Under the pieces are notes generated by a model. It worked only from the letters and a program-made list of their open reading frames with translations, ran no database searches and was not told the origin of the DNA. From the NCBI GenBank assembly GCA_031284105.1, contig JAITAN010000153.1, forward strand, positions 1 through 8,801: 8,801 nucleotides of DNA, given 5' to 3'. Positions 1 through 6,157 of the stretch are shown piece by piece; position 1 is the stretch's first letter; every line of letters starts with the position of its first letter. The position numbers were made by a program, and so were the translations under genes. This DNA comes from Treponema sp. (GTDB lineage Bacteria > Spirochaetota > Spirochaetia > Treponematales > Breznakiellaceae).

Positions 1-629
1 CCGATAGAAAGCTCCTTTACCCGCTGCGCTCCCCATGCAGCAGAAAGTTTTGAAGGGTGGACTCCCCAGACCTTTTCGGTATAATCCTCAAAAAACATCC
101 GGTAAAGGTGTCTGCCGAAGCGGTTGATATAAAAATCTTCCAGCGAATTTTTGGGGCGCTTTACTACTGATGAATAGACAAAACTTAATCCGGCGCGAAT
201 CGTGTTTATAAAACCCATGTTCAAAAATGTCTGAGCTTTAAGCGCTATGGGGTAGTCAAAAAATTTTCTGCGGTAAAATATCCGGGAAACCCGATCCCTG
301 ACAAGCATCACCGCATCCTGTGTTTCGGGGTCCGGGCCGCCGCTGTTTAATGCTTTTTTCCGTTCGAGTAAAATATCGTCCTTCGCGCCCATCCCTTGCA
401 GCGGCATGAGGGACTGCCAAAAATCATTTACGGCCTTACTTTTTGAGAAAAATCTGTGTCCGCCAATATCGATTCTGTTTCCGTTATACTCAATCGTTGT
501 GGAAATGCCGCCCGTGCGCTCCTCCGCTTCGTATACATCGACCTGCGCTCCCGGAATCTCCCGTAGGATTTGGTATGCCGCGGTAAGCCCCGCCGGTCCC
601 GCCCCGATGATAACAATATATTTATTCAT
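1..629 (-). CDS. FAD/NAD(P)-binding oxidoreductase, UDP-galactopyranose mutase / HemY-like (3' end beyond window)
   Basis: The first 209 residues are present; the gene leaves the window at its left edge. The N-terminus MNKYIVIIGAGPAGLTAAY is a classic dinucleotide-binding Rossmann fold (GxGPAGL, residues 9-15). An acidic residue ends strand 2 (YEAEERTGG, 33-41), and IDIGGHRFFSKS (53-64) is typical of FAD amine-oxidase-like proteins related to protoporphyrinogen oxidase and UDP-galactopyranose mutase. Residues 163-209 include a conserved-looking block (EDFYINRFGRHLYRMFF, then EKVWGV). The start is well fixed: ATG at 627-629 is preceded by AGGAGG (complement of 639-644). It overlaps the methyltransferase stop by 4 bp (ATGA), so translation is probably coupled. 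With a GtrA-like protein and a methyltransferase upstream, a role in modifying a sugar or lipid-linked glycan is a reasonable inference; the substrate cannot be told from this fragment. Confidence 0.85.
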   Translation of the reverse strand, partial: MNKYIVIIGAGPAGLTAAYQILREIPGAQVDVYEAEERTGGISTTIEYNGNRIDIGGHRFFSKSKAVNDFWQSLMPLQGMGAKDDILLERKKALNSGGPDPETQDAVMLVRDRVSRIFYRRKFFDYPIALKAQTFLNMGFINTIRAGLSFVYSSVVKRPKNSLEDFYINRFGRHLYRMFFEDYTEKVWGVHPSKLSAAWGAQRVKELSI

Positions 630-1696
630 ACAGCACAACCTCCTGTTTTATCGGTAAGAAAAACATTACATACATTATTTTCCTTCCCAATATTTTTAGA
701 GAGGAGAGGAGGCGGTAACGAAATACTACAAAGGAAATCACCGTGCATATCCATGGTGTATGTATACGCTCTCTGTCCCGGAACTGTTATTATTAAACGC
801 TCATTGGCTTTAATCATCCGCTCATTGGCTTTAATGAGCGGCTCATTTGCTTTAATGAGCGGCTCATTTGCTTTAATGAGCGGCTCATTTGCTTTAATGA
901 ATCGCTCATCGGCTTTAATGAGCGGCTTATTTGCTTTAATGAGCGGCTTATTTGCTTTAATGAATCGTTCATTTGCTTTAATGAGCGGCTCATTGGCTTT
1001 AATGAGCGGCTCATTTGCTTTAATGAGCGGCTCATTGGCTTTAATGAGCGGCTCATTTGCTTTAATGAGCGGCTTATTGGCTTTAATGAGCGGCTCATTG
1101 GCTTTAATGAGCGGCTCATTGGCTTTAATGAGCGGCTCATCGGCTTTAATGAATCGCTTTTTTGTAACACGCAGCAATTCGGAAAGCGCCTGATGTCCTT
1201 TCTTTATATGTTCTAAGGCATGAGTGCATACTACCGTATCAAAAAACCTGTTTTCAAATGGGAGTTGTATCAAATCAGCTTTTACTGTGGTAAACTTTCG
1301 TTCCGATGTATCATAATCAACCCCGGTACATTCAGTATATGGATATTTCTCCATAATTTTTTTCAGTAAATAACCTCTACCGCAGGCGGCGTCAAGTATG
1401 CGGCCTCTGCCGTCTTTGTCCGGCTCAATACAATTAAGAATGTATTTTACGGAACGCTTGTTAGCGTCTATAGGCCTCCGTGCAATGGGCGCATTGACGG
1501 TACGTTTGTAGTAATCCGCTATCTCTTCTTCTGATAAAAACGGCATTGCTTCTTTAAATCCCATTATGGTTTCAGCCTCACGCCCATAAGCCATTGTAGT
1601 TACAGGTTTCATAAACCATTTGCAGTCACGAAGGACAGGCGGGATGAGATTGTCAAGAATCCAATTCACAAAAATAGAAAATTCACGGCTGACCAT
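626..1696 (-). CDS. Class I SAM-dependent methyltransferase interrupted in frame by a 17-unit heptapeptide repeat
   Basis: This is a 356-residue protein. Residues 1-65 hold a family-typical lead-in (DNLIPPVLRDCKWFM, then MPFLSEEEIADYY). The SAM-binding core follows: motif I RILDAACGRGYLL (99-111), acidic loop VDYD (126-129), and LPFENRFFDTVVCTHALEH (145-163). After RVTKKR (176-181) come 17 heptads of consensus LIKANEP (182-300). The core then resumes at LIITVPGQRAYTYTMD (301-316), which normally follows KKR directly. Without the array the protein would be about 237 residues, a normal size. I place the start at ATG 1694-1696, after AAAGGGGG at good spacing, rather than at an in-frame upstream start at 1759. 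It overlaps gtrA-like by 14 bp and the downstream oxidoreductase by 4 bp. The array keeps the frame and the downstream coupling intact, so the gene may still be expressed. Activity is uncertain, because the insert lies beside a core strand. Confidence 0.85.
   Translation of the reverse strand: MVSREFSIFVNWILDNLIPPVLRDCKWFMKPVTTMAYGREAETIMGFKEAMPFLSEEEIADYYKRTVNAPIARRPIDANKRSVKYILNCIEPDKDGRGRILDAACGRGYLLKKIMEKYPYTECTGVDYDTSERKFTTVKADLIQLPFENRFFDTVVCTHALEHIKKGHQALSELLRVTKKRFIKADEPLIKANEPLIKANEPLIKANKPLIKANEPLIKANEPLIKANEPLIKANEPLIKANERFIKANKPLIKANKPLIKADERFIKANEPLIKANEPLIKANEPLIKANERMIKANERLIITVPGQRAYTYTMDMHGDFLCSISLPPPLLSKNIGKENNVCNVFLTDKTGGCAV
797..1153 (-). repeat. In-frame 21-bp tandem array, 17 units, palindromic
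   Basis: The array is exactly 357 bp, 17 x 21. On the coding strand the typical unit is the palindrome AATGAGCCGCTCATT (7-nt arms, one central C) followed by AAAGCA or AAAGCC. The encoded heptads in order are FIKADEP, then LIKANEP-type units with variants NKP, ADER, NER and FIK, ending MIKANER. Every unit is 21 bp with no indels, while substitutions are scattered, including N/D, E/K, P/R and L/F changes. Several reading frames on both strands stay open through the array because the unit is nearly its own reverse complement. Both borders fall at an Arg codon, between KKR and LIITVPG of the host methyltransferase. Confidence 0.97.
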
Positions 1697-2117
1697 GATT
1701 CCCCCTTTCTTGCATAGTATTAAGTAATTTTCGGGAAAGAAAATTCCACCAAAAAGCAATCGCAGTGGAGAGAATTTTGCTGATTACATAAAATAAACCG
1801 GCGATGTTTGTAAAAAGCCAGAGTAAGAAGTTGTCAAAAGCAAGGCTTAAAAGACTGAATATTACATACAGGAAAAACTCATGTGTTTTTCTGATTCGGG
1901 TGTTTTTGATAAATAAAAACTTTTTACAAAGGAAATAGTTGACAAAAAGCCCCGCAAAAAAGCTACAGGTGTTTGATAAAAGAAAGTTCAAACCGCAAAA
2001 TTCGACCAAAATAGTCAATACGCCAATATTGACGATTGCGGCACTGCCGCCTACAAGAACATAGCGGGAAAATTCATACATGAGGGACCGGCAGCGTGAT
2101 AAAAACTTATCTATCAA
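1683..2117 (-). CDS. GtrA-like four-helix membrane protein (polyprenyl-linked sugar translocation family)
   Basis: This 144-residue hydrophobic protein shows four predicted membrane segments. The family signatures are visible: FSRYVLVGGSAAIVNIGVL near the N-terminus, FFAGLFVNYFLCKKFLF after helix 2, and AFWWNFLSRKLL at the end of helix 4. GtrA-family proteins are thought to help move undecaprenyl-phosphate-linked sugars across the inner membrane, or to support glycosylation. I chose TTG 2115-2117 as start because AAGGGGG lies six bases upstream. Alternatives are TTG at 2133-2135 (six more residues) and ATG at 2079-2081 (no clear ribosome site). The 3' end overlaps the methyltransferase start by 14 bp, indicating one operon. 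The chosen start codon and its ribosome site sit in the two arms of a small inverted repeat (2115-2131), which could affect initiation. Confidence 0.82.
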   Translation of the reverse strand: MIDKFLSRCRSLMYEFSRYVLVGGSAAIVNIGVLTILVEFCGLNFLLSNTCSFFAGLFVNYFLCKKFLFIKNTRIRKTHEFFLYVIFSLLSLAFDNFLLWLFTNIAGLFYVISKILSTAIAFWWNFLSRKLLNTMQERGNHGQP

Positions 2118-2131
2118 GGGGTACCCCCTTG
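2115..2131 (-). promoter_or_regulatory. Inverted repeat covering the gtrA-like ribosome site and start codon
   Basis: Read on the minus strand, CAAGGGG and CCCCTTG form perfect 7-nt arms around GTA. The left arm contains most of the AAGGGGG ribosome site and the right arm ends in the proposed TTG start. If folded in mRNA, both would be sequestered. The 3-nt loop and GC-rich stem make folding plausible; any regulatory use is inference. Confidence 0.5.
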
Positions 2132-2156
2132 ACAAAGTTTAATGCGGCATCATAAT
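2129..2156 (+). promoter_or_regulatory. Possible sigma-70-type promoter reading toward the heptamer repeat
   Basis: A perfect TTGACA (2129-2134) is followed after 16 bp by CATAAT (2151-2156). It overlaps the 5' end of the divergent gtrA-like gene and would transcribe through the TTGACTG repeat toward alaS, which has a better promoter of its own. On the minus strand the same area offers TATGAT (2149-2154) as a -10 for the gtrA-like operon. Which strand is used cannot be decided from sequence. Confidence 0.3.
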
Positions 2157-2157
2157 G

Positions 2158-2239
2158 CTGTTGACTGTTGACTGTTGACTGTTGACTGTTGACTGTTGAC
2201 TGTTGACTGTTGACTGTTGACTGTTGACTGTTGACTGTT
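2158..2239. repeat. Heptanucleotide tandem repeat (TTGACTG) x 11
   Basis: Eleven perfect consecutive copies of TTGACTG occupy 2161-2237, with partial copies on each side (CTG before, TT after). There is no interruption, which is typical of a locus that changes length by slippage. It is intergenic, so copy number changes cannot alter a protein. It lies between the gtrA-like operon start and alaS. Each unit includes TTGACT, one base from a -35 consensus. Confidence 0.97.
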
Positions 2240-2317
2240 CATAACAAAAAATTTACCATTTATTGAAATAAATTGCAATAGGACGCGGCGGAAAAGGCGG
2301 TTAATACGGCCGGTACT

Positions 2318-2456
2318 ATAATAGACTTGTTCGAGATCCCCCGTTAAATACGTAATTCAGAATTGATAATGCTGCAAATGAGAGACATCCTTAACAGATG
2401 CCTTCTGCAATCATTCCGGTAAGGATCATTCGGAGGTTCTCGAACAAGCCTATTAT
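2318..2456. mobile_element. 139-bp MITE-like element with 19-bp terminal inverted repeats
   Basis: The left arm at 2318-2336 and the right arm at 2438-2456 are reverse complements with one mismatch in 19; both share the core CTTGTTCGAGA or its complement. Two further matching bases lie just inside each arm. The interior has no plausible gene but contains a nested inverted repeat, ATCCTTA (2387-2393) with TAAGGAT (2420-2426). A TA dinucleotide at each outer end could be a target duplication, but it is also part of the palindrome, so this is ambiguous. It could be a non-autonomous transposable element or a structured repeat of another kind. I see no T-box or other tRNA-synthetase riboswitch signature. 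Confidence 0.6.
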
Positions 2457-2491
2457 TGACAAACCGGCATTTTTTTCTTATCATTATATCA
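2456..2491 (+). promoter_or_regulatory. alaS promoter, predicted leaderless start
   Basis: TTGACA (2456-2461), a 17-bp spacer and TATCAT (2479-2484) make a near-consensus sigma-70 promoter. Initiation about 7 bases downstream falls at 2491-2492, on the A of the alaS ATG. There is no Shine-Dalgarno sequence before that ATG, which agrees with a leaderless message. The first T of the -35 box is the last base of the neighbouring inverted-repeat element. Confidence 0.6.
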
Positions 2492-4279
2492 ATGAACGCA
2501 AACGAACTTCGCTCAAAGTACATTGAGTTTTTTAAATCTAAACAGCATGCCCAGATTCAGGGTAAATCATTGCTGCCCGATAACGATCCGACAGTGCTGT
2601 TTACCACCGCCGGAATGCACCCGCTTGTTCCCTATTTGCTCGGTCAGGAACATCCGGCAGGTAAGCGGCTCGTTGATTATCAAAAATGTATACGTACCGG
2701 CGACATTGACTCGGTGGGCGATCCGAGTCATCTTACATTTTTCGAGATGCTCGGTAACTGGTCCTTAGGCGACTACTTCAAAGAAGGCGCCATACGTATG
2801 AGTTACGAATTCCTTACTTCTTCGGAATGGCTCGGCATACCTGCCGGCAAAATCGGGGTAACGGTGTTTGAGGGTGATGATACGGTACCGCGCGATGAGG
2901 AGTCCGCGTCCGTGTGGCGGTCGCTCGGCATACCGGAAGAACGCATCAGCTATAGACCGCGATCCGACAACTGGTGGGGACCTGCCGGCGCTACCGGGCC
3001 GTGCGGACCGGATTCGGAAATGTTCTACGATTTCGGCAAAGAGCCGTGCGGATCTGAGTGCGGACCGGGATGTTCCTGCGGCAAGTGGCTCGAAATATGG
3101 AATGACGTGTTCATGCAGTACAACAAAAAGGCGGACGGTACGTATGAACCGCTTGCCAGAACGTGTGTGGATACCGGCATGGGTATTGAGCGGACCGTAA
3201 CGGTGCTGAACGGCAAGAAATCCGTGTACGATACGGACATTTTTGCGGAGAGTATCGCATCAATAGGAAAAGCCGCGGGCTGCGTCTATGGAACAGACCC
3301 GGAAAAGGACCGATCCATGCGTATCATAGCGGATCATGCGCGGGCGGCCGCTTTTATATTGGGCGATCCCAAGGCGGTAACGCCTTCCAACGTAGGCGCG
3401 GGCTATGTGCTGCGCCGCCTTATCCGGCGCGCGGTACGGCACGGACGCAAACTCGGCATTGAAGGAACGGTATTTTCCCCCATCATGCACATCATCATCG
3501 AGCAGATGGCGGGACCCTACCCGGAACTCATCGAAAACAAGGCGCGCATCATAGAAGAATTGAACAAGGAAGAGAAAAAATTCCTTGAGACCCTGCATAA
3601 AGGTGAAAAAGAATTTGAAAAACTCGTCCCAAATCTTCTGAAAAATCCGCAGAAGATCATGAGCGGGCGGCTTGCTTTCAAATTGTACGATACCTACGGT
3701 TTTCCTATTGAGCTTACCTCGGAGCTTGCCGAAGAGTCGGGGCTTACCGTGAATCGGGAGGAATTTGACGAGGCATTTAGGAAGCACCAGAACCTTTCCC
3801 GTGCGGGCGGCGGGCAAGCCTTTAAGGGCGGCCTCATCGATCACGGGGAAATCGCTACCAGATACCACAGCGCGACCCACCTTTTGCAACAGGCGCTTCG
3901 CATCGTGTTGGGTGATCATGTTGCGCAGAAAGGTTCAAACATCACTGCGGAGCGTATGCGTTTCGACTTTTCTCACGACAAACCTATGACCGCAGATGAA
4001 ATCGCCCGCGTGGAGGCAATCGTCAATGAGCAGATCAGGCGCGACCTGCCGGTAACTATGGAGATCATGGCGCTTGATGACGCCAAAGCATCGGGCGCAA
4101 TCGCCCTATTCGGCGAAAAGTACGACTCACAGGTAAAGGTCTACGCCATGGGCGACTTCTCAAAGGAAGTGTGCGGCGGACCTCATGTGGAACACACCGG
4201 CGTACTGGGTACGTTCAAAATACAGAAGGAACAGTCGTCTTCGGCAGGAGTCAGGCGAATCAGGGCGGCGCTGGAATGA
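2492..4279 (+). CDS. alaS: Alanyl-tRNA synthetase, short spirochaete-type form
   Basis: The protein attaches alanine to tRNA-Ala in the cytoplasm and edits mischarged Ser/Gly. It has 595 residues against roughly 870-880 in E. coli. The class II core is complete: motif 1 around NDPTVLFTTAGMHPLVPYL (31-49), motif 2 in FFEMLGNWSLGDYFKEG (83-99), and motif 3 in GAGYVLRRLIRRAVRHGRK (302-320). The editing domain has both zinc-binding pairs, HSATH (459-463) and CGGPH (561-565). It ends at about residue 595, so the C-terminal oligomerisation (C-Ala) domain is absent, as I recall for spirochaete enzymes. CGSECGPGCSCG (186-197) is a four-cysteine cluster just before EIWNDVFMQY, perhaps an extra metal site. 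The start MNANELRSKYIEFF matches the family; the upstream in-frame TTG at 2456 adds residues unlike AlaRS. A 123-bp gap separates it from the next gene. Confidence 0.98.
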   Translation: MNANELRSKYIEFFKSKQHAQIQGKSLLPDNDPTVLFTTAGMHPLVPYLLGQEHPAGKRLVDYQKCIRTGDIDSVGDPSHLTFFEMLGNWSLGDYFKEGAIRMSYEFLTSSEWLGIPAGKIGVTVFEGDDTVPRDEESASVWRSLGIPEERISYRPRSDNWWGPAGATGPCGPDSEMFYDFGKEPCGSECGPGCSCGKWLEIWNDVFMQYNKKADGTYEPLARTCVDTGMGIERTVTVLNGKKSVYDTDIFAESIASIGKAAGCVYGTDPEKDRSMRIIADHARAAAFILGDPKAVTPSNVGAGYVLRRLIRRAVRHGRKLGIEGTVFSPIMHIIIEQMAGPYPELIENKARIIEELNKEEKKFLETLHKGEKEFEKLVPNLLKNPQKIMSGRLAFKLYDTYGFPIELTSELAEESGLTVNREEFDEAFRKHQNLSRAGGGQAFKGGLIDHGEIATRYHSATHLLQQALRIVLGDHVAQKGSNITAERMRFDFSHDKPMTADEIARVEAIVNEQIRRDLPVTMEIMALDDAKASGAIALFGEKYDSQVKVYAMGDFSKEVCGGPHVEHTGVLGTFKIQKEQSSSAGVRRIRAALE

Positions 4280-4366
4280 TGCGCGGCGCCGGAATGGTCT
4301 TTTCCTCTCCGTTCCCCACAAAAATTGTATCCTTGTATATGGAATTTTTCTTTTATAAGTGATAGA

Positions 4367-4397
4367 TATAATAGTAACACGTAATAAGATAAGGAAG
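4367..4397 (+). promoter_or_regulatory. Possible -10 box and ribosome site for the SurA-like gene
   Basis: TATAAT (4367-4372) is a perfect -10 in an AT-rich stretch of the gap after alaS. No good -35 lies at 16-18 bp, where only T-rich sequence is present, so promoter strength is unclear. AAGGAAG (4391-4397) before ATG 4403 is a good ribosome site. I see no convincing terminator between alaS and this point, so read-through from alaS is possible. Confidence 0.4.
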
Positions 4398-4402
4398 TAA
4401 AG

Positions 4403-5692
4403 ATGCAAAACAAACGATTTTTAATGTTTTTGGTTTTTTGTGTACTGATCGCGGGCGCGGGCTTTGCGCAGTACAATGGGAAAGCAGTGGTCGCCACAAT
4501 CCAGTACAACACAACGGAGCCGGTTACCGCCGAACAATTACGGACGCAGATTGAAATACTGGAGAAACAGGCGGGCAAAACCGCGACCGTCCAGGAGCGG
4601 CAGCAAGTGCTTGATGGAATAATCGATCAAAAATTGGTCATTCAGGCTGCGACAAGAGAAAAGATAACCATTTCCGAGACGGAAATCAATCAGCAGATGC
4701 AGGTAATCAGGCAACAGATGGCTCAATCTGCCGGTAGACAGCCGACCGATGCGGAATTTGCCGCGGCAATCAAACAGCAAACCGGCATGGATATGAATGT
4801 GTATCGCGACCAGATGAGACAGCAAATGCTGATAAATAAATATATGACTCAGAAGTACCTGCCTCAAGCCGTCTCAAGAGCCAATGTTACGGTAAGCGAC
4901 AATGAAATCAACGAGCAAATACAGGCTTTGAAAGATCAGCAGGCCGCGAGTTTGGGCGGACGCCAGCCGACCGATGCGGAATTTGCCGCGGCTGTTAAAC
5001 AGCAGACCGGCATGGAGCTTGCCGTGTTTAGAACGCAGATCAGGACGCAGATAGCGCAACAGAAATATGTCTTGAACCTGGGCGGCGGGACGCCTACCGA
5101 TGATGACATTAGTACCGCGCATCGCGCTAATCCCTCGGCGTTCCGGCAAGATGGGTACGTACAAGGCAATTATATTCGTATCCCATTTACCGTTGCGACA
5201 AAAACTACTGCAAAAGATACCGCAGACAAACTCATAAAACAGATTGGAAGCAGCGGTGAGGAATTCCTTTTTCATTTTACCCAGATAAAGAACAATATCG
5301 CTCCTCAAAACTATCAAAATTGTCTGGCAGGAACCGATTATTTTCTGCAAAGCATCACGCTGCAACGAATGGGTAAAGAATTTTTTGATATAGTGTTTCC
5401 CTCTACCGGACCGGATAATCAGGGTATACGAAAGGTATCCAAGCTGATTGAAACGCCGCAGGAATACGTAATTTTCTACATTCTCAGAAGGGAGAAGGGA
5501 AGAGATTTGAATTTAAATGACTCTGTTCCTGAATACTTGGGAATGGGTTCCATGAGCGTCAAAGAATATATTCGTTCAGTGTTGCTGCAGGAGCGCATGA
5601 ATGCCGGTTCAACGGTATTAAGTAACAATTTAGTTAGTGAACTGCGCAAGGCCGCGACTATTAAGACATTTCCGCAATACATCAACTGGTAA
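4403..5692 (+). CDS. Secreted SurA/PpiC-like periplasmic chaperone (peptidyl-prolyl isomerase family)
   Basis: The 429-residue protein begins with a signal peptide: basic MQNKR, hydrophobic core to about residue 19, and a likely cleavage near GFAQ (20-23). Residues 24-160 resemble the SurA N-terminal chaperone fold (VTAEQL, then QQVLDGIIDQKLVIQAATREKITISETEINQQM). The module ITISETEIN to INKYM (about 88-148) recurs as VTVSDNEIN to QQKYV (about 162-222), a clear internal duplication containing GRQPTDAEFAAA twice. The C-terminal half (250-429) sits where parvulin and C-terminal helices would be, but a parvulin catalytic signature is not evident, so it may be chaperone only. Likely role: folding or escorting outer-membrane proteins in the periplasm. 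It is followed 8 bp later by nusB and probably shares its transcript. Confidence 0.75.
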   Translation: MQNKRFLMFLVFCVLIAGAGFAQYNGKAVVATIQYNTTEPVTAEQLRTQIEILEKQAGKTATVQERQQVLDGIIDQKLVIQAATREKITISETEINQQMQVIRQQMAQSAGRQPTDAEFAAAIKQQTGMDMNVYRDQMRQQMLINKYMTQKYLPQAVSRANVTVSDNEINEQIQALKDQQAASLGGRQPTDAEFAAAVKQQTGMELAVFRTQIRTQIAQQKYVLNLGGGTPTDDDISTAHRANPSAFRQDGYVQGNYIRIPFTVATKTTAKDTADKLIKQIGSSGEEFLFHFTQIKNNIAPQNYQNCLAGTDYFLQSITLQRMGKEFFDIVFPSTGPDNQGIRKVSKLIETPQEYVIFYILRREKGRDLNLNDSVPEYLGMGSMSVKEYIRSVLLQERMNAGSTVLSNNLVSELRKAATIKTFPQYINW

Positions 5693-5700
5693 TACAAAAT

Positions 5701-6153
5701 ATGTCATCACGGAGAGAGGGACGAATTCTTGCTTTTCAGACGCTTTACGCGTGGGAAGCCGTAAAAGCGCGGTTCAAATCGCCATCTGAAAAGCAGGAAA
5801 TCCTTGGAAATTTGCTGGATTTCTCATGGTTGGAAGAGAGCAAGAACGAGCGGCTCCATGAGAAAACCAGACTATTTTCTCATCTCCTTATTACCGGCAC
5901 CATTGAAAACCTCGAAAAGATAGATGAAATAATAAAAGCCCATCTGGAAAATTGGAATTTCTCCAGGGTCAACCGCGTTGATCTTGCCATATTAAGAATA
6001 GGCGTTTATCAGCTTCTGTTTCAGAGAGATATGCCCGCTTCCATAGTAATAAGCGAGGCCATAGCCATAGCAAATGTTTTTGGCGAAGAGAAGTCCTACG
6101 GTTTTGTCAATGGAGTGCTTGACGGGATACGAAAAGCGGTAGAAGATAGGTAG
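5701..6153 (+). CDS. nusB: Transcription antitermination factor NusB
   Basis: The 150-residue, mostly helical protein has normal NusB length. Recognisable blocks are the N-terminal SRREGRILAFQTLYAWE (3-19) and the central LENWNFSRVNRVDLAILRIGVYQLL (81-105). The C-terminal block PASIVISEAIAIANVFGEEKSYGFVNGVLDGI (112-143) follows. NusB binds boxA RNA together with NusE (ribosomal protein S10) in the rRNA antitermination complex in the cytoplasm. The start ATG 5701 lies 8 bp after the SurA-like stop and has no strong ribosome site, so it may rely on re-initiation from the gene before it. The next gene starts 4 bp after its stop. This spacing argues for one polycistronic unit of SurA-like, nusB and the TPR gene. 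Confidence 0.96.
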   Translation: MSSRREGRILAFQTLYAWEAVKARFKSPSEKQEILGNLLDFSWLEESKNERLHEKTRLFSHLLITGTIENLEKIDEIIKAHLENWNFSRVNRVDLAILRIGVYQLLFQRDMPASIVISEAIAIANVFGEEKSYGFVNGVLDGIRKAVEDR

Positions 6154-6157
6154 TATT

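Noticed and set aside
797..1153. CRISPR array
   Set aside because: Units are contiguous 21-mers with a 6-nt constant gap; there are no unique spacers and no cas genes.
814..1170. Minus-strand open frame rich in SLKPMSR repeats
   Set aside because: Alternative frame of the same array, made entirely of repeat with no flanking protein features.
570..1193. Plus-strand open frame with an ALMSGSF-type repeat
   Set aside because: It is open only because the 21-bp unit lacks stops in this frame. The minus-strand methyltransferase has recognisable motifs on both sides of the array and correct operon overlaps.
2318..2456. T-box riboswitch controlling alaS
   Set aside because: No T-box consensus, no terminator/antiterminator pair, and the best promoter lies downstream of the structure, so it would not be in the mRNA leader.
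3260..3919. Long minus-strand open frame opposite alaS
   Set aside because: Antisense shadow of a strongly conserved gene; the product has no recognisable motif.
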